In this document: positions 33,798 to 44,038 of the stretch, one piece after another | Position numbering within the stretch: the stretch's first letter is position 1 | How the letters are laid out: each line of letters opens with the position of its first letter | From: Marinobacter sp. F4206 | GTDB lineage: Bacteria; Pseudomonadota; Gammaproteobacteria; Pseudomonadales; Oleiphilaceae | Direction: 5' to 3' | Length of the DNA: 64,000 nucleotides | Assembly: GCF_019392195.1 (NCBI RefSeq) | Contig: NZ_JAHXKI010000002.1 | Coordinates: 744,001 to 808,000, forward strand | Program-made: the position numbers and the translations under genes | Notes under the pieces: generated by a model | Databases searched by the model: none | The model's input: only the letters and a program-made list of their open reading frames with translations | What the model was told of the DNA's origin: nothing

Positions 33798-34832
33798 TCA
33801 TAATTTATATTTTTTTAATTCTTTTTCGTTTACAAAGTACAAATTACCCTTAGCTCTAGTACAGGCCACATAGAGCTTATTCTTAGTAGTCGAGGGCAAT
33901 TGATCTAGTTTTCCTGAACTAAATGCATGAAACGTTTTTTGATTAAGTACCACACATACATCTTCAAAGTGATCGATCCCCTTAGTGCTTCCCCAGTTTT
34001 CAGTATATCCATAGTAGGAACTAGACTTTTGATAAAACAACTTAACTATGGAATTGTTGAAAACGATATCTTCGATCTCCTGACTTTGGTCAACTAGGCG
34101 AACATCTACTTCATCTTTACGATGAGACTCAATTTCAATTGCCAATTGATTTTTTACAAAGGAACAGACGCTTGGGCTACATCGGTAACTGTGTGACAGA
34201 GACTCAAGGTCTATATAAAAGCCCGCTTTGGATAATTTTTCACAATACTTATCGAAGCAGGCGTGCAAATTTTTTTGAGTATTTCCATCTCTGCTGGTAT
34301 CAAACGTGTGCTGATAGAAATCGCCCACGAGCTGAATGTCAATGTTTGCGCTAGCCAGTGCGCACAAAAAATTGAAATCATTAGCTGCAAAATCCTGCAC
34401 TTCATCAATACATACGAGGTCGAAAAAATTCTCTATTCGCTCAACTACTTCGGGGAGAACGTCAAACTCAATTAGAAATTTGGCTATTCTGCTAGAAAGC
34501 AATCGACCATTTTTGTCAAAGTAGTGTTCAATCTTATCTTTTCGACTCCGCTGAGAATATTTCGGCAGCGGATAATTAAAATTAATTCCCTTAGATTTTA
34601 GCTCGTAACCACACAAAGGTCGAAAGCAAAAAGAATACAAGAAAGTAAAATACGAATAAACCTTAATTCCTTCAGGGATTCTTCCAAATTTTCTTAATAC
34701 TCTATTTCTTATATTTCTGGTGTTGTTATCCGTATACGTCACGATAAGACATCGGCTGTCTTCCTCAAGCCAGTCAATAATTCTTGATGTTTTACCGGAA
34801 CCAGCAACTGCGAAGATTACTCGTTTATCCAT
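33798..34832 (-). CDS. UvrD-like SF1 helicase, GajB-like
   Basis: 344-aa compact superfamily 1A helicase. Motif I AVAGSGKT (8-15), motif Ia TYTDNNTRN (33-40), motif II DEVQDF (143-148), motif III LVGDFYQHT (168-176), motif IV LSHSYRCSPS (212-221), then TKGIDHFEDVCVVL (283-296) and YVACTRAKGNLYF (321-333) as motifs V and VI. It is shorter than the 494-aa B. cereus GajB. Start overlaps the end of the OLD-type gene by 16 bp, so the two are co-translated. AT-rich. Named by context as the helicase of a Gabija-like system; related two-gene OLD-helicase systems are possible. Confidence 0.75.
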   Translation of the reverse strand: MDKRVIFAVAGSGKTSRIIDWLEEDSRCLIVTYTDNNTRNIRNRVLRKFGRIPEGIKVYSYFTFLYSFCFRPLCGYELKSKGINFNYPLPKYSQRSRKDKIEHYFDKNGRLLSSRIAKFLIEFDVLPEVVERIENFFDLVCIDEVQDFAANDFNFLCALASANIDIQLVGDFYQHTFDTSRDGNTQKNLHACFDKYCEKLSKAGFYIDLESLSHSYRCSPSVCSFVKNQLAIEIESHRKDEVDVRLVDQSQEIEDIVFNNSIVKLFYQKSSSYYGYTENWGSTKGIDHFEDVCVVLNQKTFHAFSSGKLDQLPSTTKNKLYVACTRAKGNLYFVNEKELKKYKL

Positions 34833-36382
34833 GCAACGGCCTGCTTAATATATCTTGGGATATCTAGATCATCTGCATGCTGGTCTAAAAGTTTAAATGC
34901 TGCCTCAGCCTTATTATCAAGCATAAATTCAAGCGGCGTTTTTTTAATCTTTCCTCCTGAGAACAATTCATCGCAAATAGCCTTATTATCTTGATAAATG
35001 CAGACTTCAAATGTATAGCGAGAATTGTCTTCATCTGAGAAAACTCGAACATTACTTGCAACATAATCCACATAATTATCTATGCAATTAGATTGATAAT
35101 TTCTATCGTTATCTCGAATGACTGCAACTTTTATCCCTAATGCCCTTGCCAATTCTATGTACCTTTTAAAACTGGTTCCACCGACAGAAATTACATGTAC
35201 GGAGTCTTCCTCAAGGCTTCTATTCGTTTCGCTAGAATATAATGCTTCCAGAAGCATATATTCAGCATCCCCCTCTACAAGGACAACCTTGTCTGAAAGA
35301 ACAAACTCTAGAATATTGTTGTCAGGGGCCTTCATAAAAAACTTGGCCGTCGATTCTGACAGATCCCTCATAACCAGGGGGTTATCGCTAGAGCTGTTGA
35401 GTAGTATCGAATTACGTAAGCCTAGACGCGTACTGATTAGGCTATTATGTGTTGCAATTATTATTTGGTTTTGGTGAGACTCCGATATCTTGGAGATTAA
35501 CCTCTTCATATTGGAATGGCTCAAATGATTCTCTGGCTCTTCCAGCAACAGAGTATTTATTGACGTCTGATCTTGGATTCTATTTAATGCGAACTCGGTT
35601 TTAATGAAGCATTGCTGGCCTTTCCCTCTTTCATCTATCGGAATCTGGTCTTGCAAAAGTGATATATCTGTTTCTAAATTAAATTTTGCGCCAGATTTTA
35701 CTGAAAAATCATATTCACCTAACCTATCATTCACATCTTTAAGATTATTTTCCTTAAACACAATCTTGTGATTTCGGTATTCATTCTTCAACCTAACTCT
35801 AGTTGGATGATCAACTATTGAATCATATATCGACTTTGTATACTCCCTATTGGCATAGTCGCTATTAATTTGCGAGCTATCAATAGTCAAGCAATTTAAG
35901 AAACGGCGATATCCAGAATATGCCTCTCCATTAAACGTAATAAATTTTACAATATAATATTCAAAGGGAAAATTTTCGTTTTCCTCAGCGATAACCTGAT
36001 TTATTTCGGCAGCTAATTCTTCATTCGGCTGACAAATCATGTGCAATCCGCTCAAGCTTTTATTTTCGGAATTGTGCTTCCCAACCAAATCGGGATTTCT
36101 ATCATCGCTTAAATAAAGCTCGACGTGTATTTCTGGGAGGTTTTCAAAGGATCTATCCGTGGCAAAAAAATTTTCTATAGAAGTTTTATTCAGAATAGAT
36201 TCAATACCAATAGTCTCTACCTTATTGCGACTACCGCTCGCTACTAACTCTATCGCTTGAAGGATTGAGCTCTTTCCTGCCTCATTGTCACCAATTATCG
36301 TATTGGTCTCAGAGTTAAACTCAACCTCAAAGTACCCAAACCTTTTAAAGTTAAATAGCTTTAGCTTTTTAATATACTGCAT
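34817..36382 (-). CDS. OLD-family ATPase-TOPRIM nuclease, GajA-like
   Basis: 521-aa protein with an N-terminal ABC-type ATPase (Walker A GDNEAGKSS, 31-39; signature-like GKGQQ near 254; Walker B LLLEEPENHLS, 278-288; H-loop ATHNS) and a C-terminal TOPRIM domain (VLVEGDAEYMLLEAL 367-381; VISVGGTSFKRYIELARALG; VIRDNDRN 421-428). This is the architecture of class 2 OLD nucleases, whose partner is a UvrD-like helicase as found here. In Gabija the nuclease is thought to act when nucleotides are depleted during phage infection. AT-rich island gene; first in the operon. Confidence 0.78.
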   Translation of the reverse strand: MQYIKKLKLFNFKRFGYFEVEFNSETNTIIGDNEAGKSSILQAIELVASGSRNKVETIGIESILNKTSIENFFATDRSFENLPEIHVELYLSDDRNPDLVGKHNSENKSLSGLHMICQPNEELAAEINQVIAEENENFPFEYYIVKFITFNGEAYSGYRRFLNCLTIDSSQINSDYANREYTKSIYDSIVDHPTRVRLKNEYRNHKIVFKENNLKDVNDRLGEYDFSVKSGAKFNLETDISLLQDQIPIDERGKGQQCFIKTEFALNRIQDQTSINTLLLEEPENHLSHSNMKRLISKISESHQNQIIIATHNSLISTRLGLRNSILLNSSSDNPLVMRDLSESTAKFFMKAPDNNILEFVLSDKVVLVEGDAEYMLLEALYSSETNRSLEEDSVHVISVGGTSFKRYIELARALGIKVAVIRDNDRNYQSNCIDNYVDYVASNVRVFSDEDNSRYTFEVCIYQDNKAICDELFSGGKIKKTPLEFMLDNKAEAAFKLLDQHADDLDIPRYIKQAVAWINE

Positions 36383-36443
36383 TGCTCACATCCTCATGAG
36401 ACACAAAAGTAATACCCAAAAATTTCAGTTCGCCGCATAGTGA

Positions 36444-36742
36444 TTAGACAAAGATCCAGTCTTTCATTTTTTGGTCTCGACCTCGAACTTGCCATACCGG
36501 GAGACGATCATATGGTCGATCTGGGTGGTGCCGTCTTCGGTGGGCAGGGTGACGTTTTTGATGAGGTGGTAACGGGTTTTATCGAGGAATAGCTTGGCTG
36601 AAAGATTAACCACCGCTTCCCCAGATTTGCCTTTGAACCAAGGCGATTTGATGACCGCCGCAACGAGGAAGAACGGAATCAGATACCAGATGGCCGTTGG
36701 AATGGCGTTTTGGAGGGTGTGCAGTAGCTGTGTGTAGTCCAT
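36444..36742 (-). pseudogene. NERD-domain protein remnant with frameshift
   Basis: The frame encodes a membrane segment (IWYLIPFFLVAAVI) and the first part of a NERD (nuclease-related) domain (FLDKTRYHLIKNVTLPTEDGTTQIDHMIVSRYGKFEVETK). It ends in an A-run: ETKK then TGA. Shifting by one frame restores the family's continuation (MKDWIF), but that stops too after one more residue. The rest of the domain and any C-terminal zinc finger are missing. It abuts the GajA-like gene, so the island may have entered here. Confidence 0.7.
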
Positions 36743-36851
36743 CCGTTATCCTTAACAGCGGCGTAAATCCGTTTCTTATAACTACACACTAGCCTAATCG
36801 TAAGGAAACTTCCTACCCGTCGGACGTAAAATTTGGTAACCCCAGTACAAA

Positions 36852-36876
36852 AAAACCGCCCGAGTTAGGGGCGGCT
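36852..36876 (-). terminator. Terminator at the end of the urease operon
   Basis: Stem GCCGCCC / GGGCGG with the loop CTAACTC-like, followed on the minus strand by eight T. It lies about 40 bp after the last small gene (36916-37101) of the operon. Confidence 0.85.
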
Positions 36877-36915
36877 TTTAGAATCAGCAGCGAACAGATC
36901 AGTTGAGGCTTTTCC

Positions 36916-37101
36916 TCAGTCCCGCCCGTCACGCTTGTGCCGCATCAGCGCATAGATGCCAGCAGCCACGGCCGCACCAGCCGCCAGGAAGTATTCAATA
37001 TGCACACCATCGCCCAGGGCTTCGTGGCCTGCATGGCCAAAGGCAGCACCTGAAATCAGCAGCAGGCTGGCACTAAGAGTCAGTCGGTTAGTCAGTTTCA
37101 T
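36916..37101 (-). CDS. Small exported or membrane protein of the urease operon
   Basis: 61-aa protein with a signal-like segment (RLTLSASLLLISGAAFG), a short His-containing linker (HAGHEALGDGVHIEY) and a transmembrane helix with a basic end (AAGAAVAAGIYALMRHKRDGRD). It lies 45 bp downstream of ureG on the same strand, before the terminator. The histidines could bind nickel, but this is speculative. No family name known to me. Confidence 0.65.
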   Translation of the reverse strand: MKLTNRLTLSASLLLISGAAFGHAGHEALGDGVHIEYFLAAGAAVAAGIYALMRHKRDGRD

Positions 37102-37145
37102 GATCGTTTCTCCGTAGTCCGTTTGTATCTCAAAATCCGGTTTCG

Positions 37146-37784
37146 TTAAGCAGTCTCGGCAAGCTTCTCAGGCCGACGCTCCGGCAACATGCCCCGCTCC
37201 AGAATGAAGCTGATGATCGTCTCCAGTCCTACCCCGTCGTACAGGTTGGTGAACACGAAGGGGCGTTCGCCGCGCATTTTCTTGCTGTCCCGCTCCATTA
37301 CCTCCAGGGAGGCATGCACCTGTTCGGCGATGTCGATCTTGTTGATGATCAGCAGGTCGGACTTGGTGATGCCGGGACCGCCTTTGCGGGGGATCTTGTC
37401 GCCGGCGGAGACGTCGATCACGTACAGGGTGAGGTCGCTCAGTTCCGGGCTGAAGGTGGCGGAGAGGTTGTCGCCGCCGGATTCCACCAGTACCAGTTCC
37501 AGATCCGGGTGGCGGCGCTGGAGGTCGTCGATGGCTGCCAGGTTCATGGAAGCGTCTTCGCGGATGGCGGTGTGCGGGCAGCCGCCGGTTTCCACGCCGA
37601 GGATGCGGTCTGCGGCCAGAGCTTCGTGGCGCAGGAGGAAGTCGGCGTCTTCCCGGGTGTAGATGTCGTTGGTTACGACGGCGATGTCGTAGTGGTCCCG
37701 CAGGGCTTTGCACAACTGGCGCAGCAGGGCGGTTTTACCGGAACCAACCGGTCCACCGACTCCAACTCTCAGGCAATGTGTCAT
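37146..37784 (-). CDS. ureG: Urease accessory GTPase UreG
   Basis: 212-aa SIMIBI GTPase that powers nickel delivery to urease with UreE, UreF and UreD. P-loop GGPVGSGKT (residues 10-18), the invariant CPH nickel-binding motif in [22 protein letters not shown], and the NKID specificity motif. ATG at 37784 with GAGGAGATC upstream. Full length. Confidence 0.97.
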   Translation of the reverse strand: MTHCLRVGVGGPVGSGKTALLRQLCKALRDHYDIAVVTNDIYTREDADFLLRHEALAADRILGVETGGCPHTAIREDASMNLAAIDDLQRRHPDLELVLVESGGDNLSATFSPELSDLTLYVIDVSAGDKIPRKGGPGITKSDLLIINKIDIAEQVHASLEVMERDSKKMRGERPFVFTNLYDGVGLETIISFILERGMLPERRPEKLAETA

Positions 37785-37806
37785 GGCAGATCTCCTCAAT
37801 TGTTAT

Positions 37807-38526
37807 TCAGCTTCTGAAAAGCCGTGAATACTGTGTTTCGTGTAAGGCACTTCCGAGCGCCAGTCCCGGCAGGATGGGCCCGAGTTCGTGATCGTCTCGT
37901 TCCAGGGCAGTGTCTACCGCCGCCACCAATTGCGGGCGCAGCCGTTCGATGATGCGTTGCGCGGCGGTGTGCCCCAGGGGCAAGGCTTTGCAGGCTACGG
38001 CGAGCTGGTTTTCCAGCCAGGCCCAGGCAAAGCCGAGCAGCGTCTGGCGCACAGGCACAAACCGTTTGTGGGCGGCCCAGGCGAACATGGTGATGTAGCC
38101 CGGCTCTTCCGGGATCAGATGTGGCTCCGGCAGCAGCTCGAGGTTGCGCAGCAGGGTGACCAGGGCACCGCCCAGGCGGGTGTCTTCGTCGCTCAGCTCG
38201 GCGGTTTCCCGGGTGGCGTGCAGCCAGTCGTTCCAGTGGGCCAGCTTGTCGGCATCGCTTTCCGCCCAGGCGCCCTGCAAACGCGCCAGCAGGGGCAGTT
38301 CGCAGCGGCTCAGACCATCTTCCAGCACGCCTTCAACCCACTCGGCCAGTTCGGCTTCGTTGTTCACCCAGCCCAGTTCGAAGGCGCTTTCCAGGCCCTG
38401 GGACCAGGCGAAGGCACCGATGGGCAGTGCCGGGCTCACCAGTTGCATCAGGCCCAACAGGGCCAGATCGCCAGCCGGGCCCGCGCCGGCCTCAGTGGGT
38501 GTGGGTGTGTTTGTGACTGTGGCCAT
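37807..38526 (-). CDS. ureF: Urease accessory protein UreF
   Basis: 239-aa helical accessory protein that bridges UreG to the UreD-urease complex. Family features: LALLGLMQLVSPALPIGAFAWSQGLE and the C-terminal LGSALHETQYSRLFRS. The ATG at 38526 overlaps the 3' end of ureE by 35 bp; the open frame runs further upstream only because it reads the ureE histidine tail out of frame. Confidence 0.95.
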   Translation of the reverse strand: MATVTNTPTPTEAGAGPAGDLALLGLMQLVSPALPIGAFAWSQGLESAFELGWVNNEAELAEWVEGVLEDGLSRCELPLLARLQGAWAESDADKLAHWNDWLHATRETAELSDEDTRLGGALVTLLRNLELLPEPHLIPEEPGYITMFAWAAHKRFVPVRQTLLGFAWAWLENQLAVACKALPLGHTAAQRIIERLRPQLVAAVDTALERDDHELGPILPGLALGSALHETQYSRLFRS

Positions 38527-39076
38527 GGCTATGCCCGTGGTCGTGGTCGTGTGAATGGCCGTTCCCGTGGGAATGGCCGTGGCTGTGACCGTTTCCATGC
38601 CCGTTCCCATGAGAGTAGCCGGCCTGGGTGTAGGCACCGGGTTCGGGGTCGAACGGGGCGGTGTGGTGAATCAGCGTGGCGCCGAGACGTTCCGCCAGTT
38701 CTTCCAGCACGTGGTCCGGGGTGATGCGCACATAGGCGCCCTTGTCGTCCATGCCGATGGCCAGGGTCACGTGGCGATTGCCCAGGTGGTAGCACAGGCG
38801 CGCCAGGGGCTGGCCGTTTTCGATGCGGGCGGTCACCACCTGCTCCTCGGCCGCTCGGACGCGGATGACCTCGCCGGTTTTGGCCTGCAGCAGGTCACCG
38901 TCACGCAGTACGGGGCCACGGTCGAGAAACAGGCCCACGTCCACTTTTGTTTGAGTGGTGGCGCGCAGGCGACCTCGGATGCGCAGTTCGTAGGGCAGGA
39001 TCAGGTTGTCGAGAATCTCGGAGCTCTCGATCCCGGCCGCTTCCTGTTCACTCAGTCGTTTTGTCAGTTCCAACAT
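38492..39076 (-). CDS. ureE: Urease accessory nickel-binding protein UreE
   Basis: 194-aa metallochaperone. The N-terminal peptide-binding domain (TKVDVGLFLDRGPVLRDGDLL) is followed by the metal-binding domain with the conserved HxGNRH (CYHLGNRHVTLAI) and a long C-terminal tail rich in HG and HS repeats (about 17 His in the last 40 residues) that can store several Ni2+. Overlaps ureF by 35 bp. Confidence 0.96.
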   Translation of the reverse strand: MLELTKRLSEQEAAGIESSEILDNLILPYELRIRGRLRATTQTKVDVGLFLDRGPVLRDGDLLQAKTGEVIRVRAAEEQVVTARIENGQPLARLCYHLGNRHVTLAIGMDDKGAYVRITPDHVLEELAERLGATLIHHTAPFDPEPGAYTQAGYSHGNGHGNGHSHGHSHGNGHSHDHDHGHSHGHSHKHTHTH

Positions 39077-39113
39077 AGTGTGTTCCTCTCAGAGCAGCCC
39101 TGAGCTGTCTTGA

Positions 39114-40817
<1,704 letters not shown>

Positions 40818-40860
40818 TCTATTCCCTCATGTTCTGGTGCCTGGGCCGGTCGAGACATCC

Positions 40861-40938
40861 CTTCCGGGAAACGCTCCTGGCGGCACATCCATGTGGCGCT
40901 TGGGCTCCGCCATCCATGGCTTCGCACATTCCCGGAAA
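40861..40938. repeat. Palindromic repeat between ureB and ureC
   Basis: Outer arms TTCCGGGAA (40862-40870) and TTCCCGGAA (40929-40937) are perfect inverted repeats 58 bp apart. Between them lie two more imperfect arms (GGCGGCACATCCATG, then CCGCCATCCATGG). The element is non-coding and would form a branched hairpin in the ure mRNA. Looks like a dispersed REP-type element, but only one copy is seen in this window. Confidence 0.55.
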
Positions 40939-40962
40939 GCTCTACCCGACCGACCCTGCTAG

Positions 40963-41280
40963 TCATTTCGTGGAGTCCAACTTGCCCATTACTTCGGCTC
41001 GGAAACCGTAGATTTCGCGGCTGCCGCTGAATGGAATCAGCGTTACTTCGCGGCTTTGGCCAGGTTCGAAGCGGATGGCGGTACCGGCGGCCACATCCAG
41101 TCGGTAGCCCCTGGCCTTGGCGCGGTCAAAATCGAGAGCGGGATTGGCTTCGGCGAAGTGGTAGTGGGAGCCGATCTGGACCGGGCGGTCGCCGGTGTTG
41201 GCGACTTCAATCTGGATGCGCTCGCGGCCTTCGCAGAGTTCGATGTCGCCGTCTTTCAAATCGTATTCACCGGGGATCAT
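40963..41280 (-). CDS. ureB: Urease subunit beta
   Basis: 105-aa small urease subunit. [68 protein letters not shown] is the family core. ATG at 41280 with GGAG upstream; a start six codons earlier is possible. Ten bp downstream of ureA. Confidence 0.97.
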   Translation of the reverse strand: MIPGEYDLKDGDIELCEGRERIQIEVANTGDRPVQIGSHYHFAEANPALDFDRAKARGYRLDVAAGTAIRFEPGQSREVTLIPFSGSREIYGFRAEVMGKLDSTK

Positions 41281-41290
41281 GGCGCGCTCC

Positions 41291-41593
41291 TTAGACAATC
41301 GGGTTGTGGACGGTGACGAGCTTGGTGCCGTCCGGGAAGGTGGCTTCCACCTGCACTTCGTCGACCATTTCGGCGATGCCGTCCATCACGTCGTCGCGGG
41401 TGAGGATTTCGGTGCCGGCGGTCATGAGCTCGGCCACGGTGCGCCCTTCCCTCGCCCCTTCCATGATTTCGGCACTGATGAGGGCGACGGCTTCGGGGTA
41501 ATTGAGCTTCAACCCCTTGGCTTTGCGGCGTTCAGCCAGCAGGGCTGCGGTGAACAGCAGCAGTTTGTCTTTGTCTCTGGGCGTTAATTCCAT
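41291..41593 (-). CDS. ureA: Urease subunit gamma
   Basis: 100-aa small urease subunit ([72 protein letters not shown]). It assembles with UreB and UreC as the trimeric building block. ATG at 41593 with CGGAG upstream. It follows ureD by 29 bp. Confidence 0.97.
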   Translation of the reverse strand: MELTPRDKDKLLLFTAALLAERRKAKGLKLNYPEAVALISAEIMEGAREGRTVAELMTAGTEILTRDDVMDGIAEMVDEVQVEATFPDGTKLVTVHNPIV

Positions 41594-41622
41594 CGGTTAT
41601 CGCTCCGTTAATCGCATATCGT

Positions 41623-42519
41623 TCAGGTCAGCCAGATTCTTGGAATGCTGGCAGGCTGACCGGTGAGTCTTGGTCTGAGCAGTTCCCAGGCTTGCTGGCA
41701 TATCGCCCAGGCTTCGTTTCGTTCCTGCCCCAGGTAGCGCAGCAGCACCACGCCGCGACGGCGGGTGACCGCCCAGCGGTGGTTGGCGGGCAGGGTTTCC
41801 CGGAGTTCTTCGATGGCGGCGGCTTCGTCGTCCAGGCCGACCACCCACAAGGTGGCCTGGACGGTGGCGCCGCCCTGGCCCCAGTGGCCTTTGAATCTGG
41901 GGTGGTTCGGGTCCATGGGCTGGCGTTCCAGCCACAGTGGGCGGCCGTCCATCAGCAGGCGGAATTTCTGTTCCAGGTGGCCGGAGACGAACGGCAGTTG
42001 GCTGGCCGGGCGACCGAGGGCGAGGATTTCCCAGCCGATGCATTTGGCGCCGGTGGCCAGTTCGATGGTGGTGCTCTGTTCGCCCCGGGAGCCGTCGAAG
42101 GCGAGGGTTTCCTGGGGCAGGTATTCGAGGATGCCGCCCTTCTCCACGCTCAATTGAGTGTGCTGGGCCCAGGCGACGCCGTGGCTGTCGGCCTTGTAGA
42201 GTTTGGCGGCGGCCGGGGTGGTCAGCAGGGTGTGAGCGCCCTCACCGACCCGGGCCTGGATGCTCAGGGCATCGCCGCTGACCAGTCCGCCCGGTGGGTG
42301 CAGCAGGTACACGTGGCAGCAGCCGTTGCGGCCTTCCGGGTAGAACGGGCGCTGGACCCGCAGCGGCCCCTGATGACGCACGTGGGTCATGCGGGTGGCG
42401 GTTTTCTCGCCATCCGGGCGGGCGTTGAAGCCCAGCGAGATCGACGCCGCCCAGCGCCGGCCTTCGTCGAAGCGGTGGCCGGAGTCGTTGGCGGCAGGCA
42501 ATGGCTGAAAGACCGTCAT
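41623..42519 (-). CDS. ureD: Urease accessory protein UreD
   Basis: 298-aa accessory protein that binds apo-urease and forms the UreDFG nickel-transfer complex. Features: FYPEGRNGCCHVYLLHPPGGLVSGD, a TTPAAAKLYK segment and LEYLPQETLAFDGS. Its ATG overlaps the urtE stop by 4 bp, joining the transporter and urease into one transcription unit. Confidence 0.95.
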   Translation of the reverse strand: MTVFQPLPAANDSGHRFDEGRRWAASISLGFNARPDGEKTATRMTHVRHQGPLRVQRPFYPEGRNGCCHVYLLHPPGGLVSGDALSIQARVGEGAHTLLTTPAAAKLYKADSHGVAWAQHTQLSVEKGGILEYLPQETLAFDGSRGEQSTTIELATGAKCIGWEILALGRPASQLPFVSGHLEQKFRLLMDGRPLWLERQPMDPNHPRFKGHWGQGGATVQATLWVVGLDDEAAAIEELRETLPANHRWAVTRRRGVVLLRYLGQERNEAWAICQQAWELLRPRLTGQPASIPRIWLT

Positions 42520-43214
42520 ACCGTCAGGTGCTTCTTGATCAGGTCATCGGTCAGTTCCGCGATTTCACCCTCGGCGACGCGGCGGCCGCGGTCGAGGATG
42601 GCGAAGCGGTCGGCGTACTTGCGGGCGAACGGGAGCTTCTGTTCCACCAGCAACACGGTGAGGCCGTCTTCCTGGATCAGCCGCTGAATGACCTCGCCAA
42701 TCTGGGCCACGATGTTGGGCTGGATGCCCTCGCCCGGCTCATCCAGAATCAGCAGGCGCGGTTCGATCACCAGCGCCCGGCCGATGGCCAGTTGCTGTTG
42801 CTGGCCGCCGGAGAGGTCGCCGCCCCGGCGGTGGCGCATTTCTTTGAGCACCGGGAAGAGTTCGTAGACCCGCTCGGGGATTTTCTTGCTGCCGTCGGCG
42901 CGCACGGCCAGGCCGGTGCGCAGGTTTTCTTCCACGGTCAGCAGCGGGAAGATCTGCCGGCCCTGGGGCACGTAGCCGATGCCGAGGCGGGAGCGGTCTT
43001 CGATTTTCTTTTTGGTCAGTTCCACGTCCTGGCCGAATTCGATGGAGCCGCTTTTTACGGTTTCCTCACCCATGATGCATTTCATCAGGGTGGTCTTGCC
43101 CACGCCGTTGCGGCCCATCACGCAGGTGCACTGGCCCTGGGGCACGTCCAGGTCCAGATCCCAGAGGGTGTGGCTTTCGCCGTAGAACTGGTTCAGTTTG
43201 TCGATCTTCAGCAT
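42516..43214 (-). CDS. urtE: Urea ABC transporter ATP-binding subunit UrtE
   Basis: 232-aa LivF-type ATPase. Walker A GRNGVGKTT, signature LSGGQQQQLAIGRAL, Walker B LLILDEPGEGIQP, H-loop VEQKL. UrtE is told from LivF by its place in urtABCDE and the EGIQPNIV segment. The ATG at 43214 overlaps the urtD stop (TGATG). Confidence 0.95.
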   Translation of the reverse strand: MLKIDKLNQFYGESHTLWDLDLDVPQGQCTCVMGRNGVGKTTLMKCIMGEETVKSGSIEFGQDVELTKKKIEDRSRLGIGYVPQGRQIFPLLTVEENLRTGLAVRADGSKKIPERVYELFPVLKEMRHRRGGDLSGGQQQQLAIGRALVIEPRLLILDEPGEGIQPNIVAQIGEVIQRLIQEDGLTVLLVEQKLPFARKYADRFAILDRGRRVAEGEIAELTDDLIKKHLTV

Positions 43215-44038
43215 CACGCCTCCTCCCCGAGATACACCTTGATCACTTCCGGGTCGTTGGCGACCTGGTCCATGGAGCCTTCCGCCAGCACGCTGCCCTG
43301 GTGCAGCACGGTGACCTTGCGGGCGATGGAGCGCACGAAGCCCATGTCGTGCTCCACCACAACCACGGACTGCTTGCCCGCGAGGCTGGTGAGCAGCTCG
43401 GCGGTGCGTTCCATTTCCTGTTCGGTCATGCCGGCGACCGGCTCGTCCACCAGCAGCAGGCGCGGCTTCTGCATCAGCAGCATGCCGATCTCCAGCCACT
43501 GTTTCTGGCCGTGGGAGAGGATGCCGGCCAGGGCGTCACGCAACTCCTTGAGGCCGATCATTTCCAGCACTTCGTCGATGCGGTCCCGGAATTCCGGTTT
43601 CATGATCGCGGTGAGCGTGGGGAACACGCGCTTGTCCGCCGCCATGGCCAGTTCCAGGTTTTCGAACACGGTGAGGGCTTCGAACACCGTGGGCTTCTGG
43701 AACTTGCGGCCGATGCCGAGGGAGGCGATGTCTGGCTCGTTCATGGTGAGCAGGTTGTGGCGGCTGCCGAACCACACCGAGCCAGTGTCCGGGCGGGTCT
43801 TGCCGGTGATGATGTCCATCATGGTGGTCTTGCCCGCGCCGTTGGGGCCGATGATGCAGCGCAGCTCGCCGTCGTCAATGGTGAGGTTGAGGTTGTTGAT
43901 GGCCTTGAAGCCGTCGAAGCTCACGTTCACGTCGTCCAGATACAGGATCGGGCCGTGGCGGACGTCTACCGGCGACTGCACCTGGGTGAGAAACTCGAAC
44001 ACGTGTTCCCGGTCACTCAGCTCCTGAAAAATGCTCAT
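43214..44038 (-). CDS. urtD: Urea ABC transporter ATP-binding subunit UrtD
   Basis: 274-aa LivG-type ATPase with an N-terminal extension typical of UrtD. Walker A GPNGAGKTT, the FQKPTVFEALTVFENLELA Q-loop region, ILSHGQKQWLEIGMLL signature, LLVDEPVAGMTEQE Walker B. Overlaps urtC by 4 bp. Confidence 0.95.
   Translation of the reverse strand: MSIFQELSDREHVFEFLTQVQSPVDVRHGPILYLDDVNVSFDGFKAINNLNLTIDDGELRCIIGPNGAGKTTMMDIITGKTRPDTGSVWFGSRHNLLTMNEPDIASLGIGRKFQKPTVFEALTVFENLELAMAADKRVFPTLTAIMKPEFRDRIDEVLEMIGLKELRDALAGILSHGQKQWLEIGMLLMQKPRLLLVDEPVAGMTEQEMERTAELLTSLAGKQSVVVVEHDMGFVRSIARKVTVLHQGSVLAEGSMDQVANDPEVIKVYLGEEA

Noticed and set aside
38507..38600. Run of GTG/TGG-like repeats that looks like a simple-sequence or CRISPR-like array
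   Set aside because: It is the reverse of the HG/HS codons of the UreE tail; no spacers of constant length.
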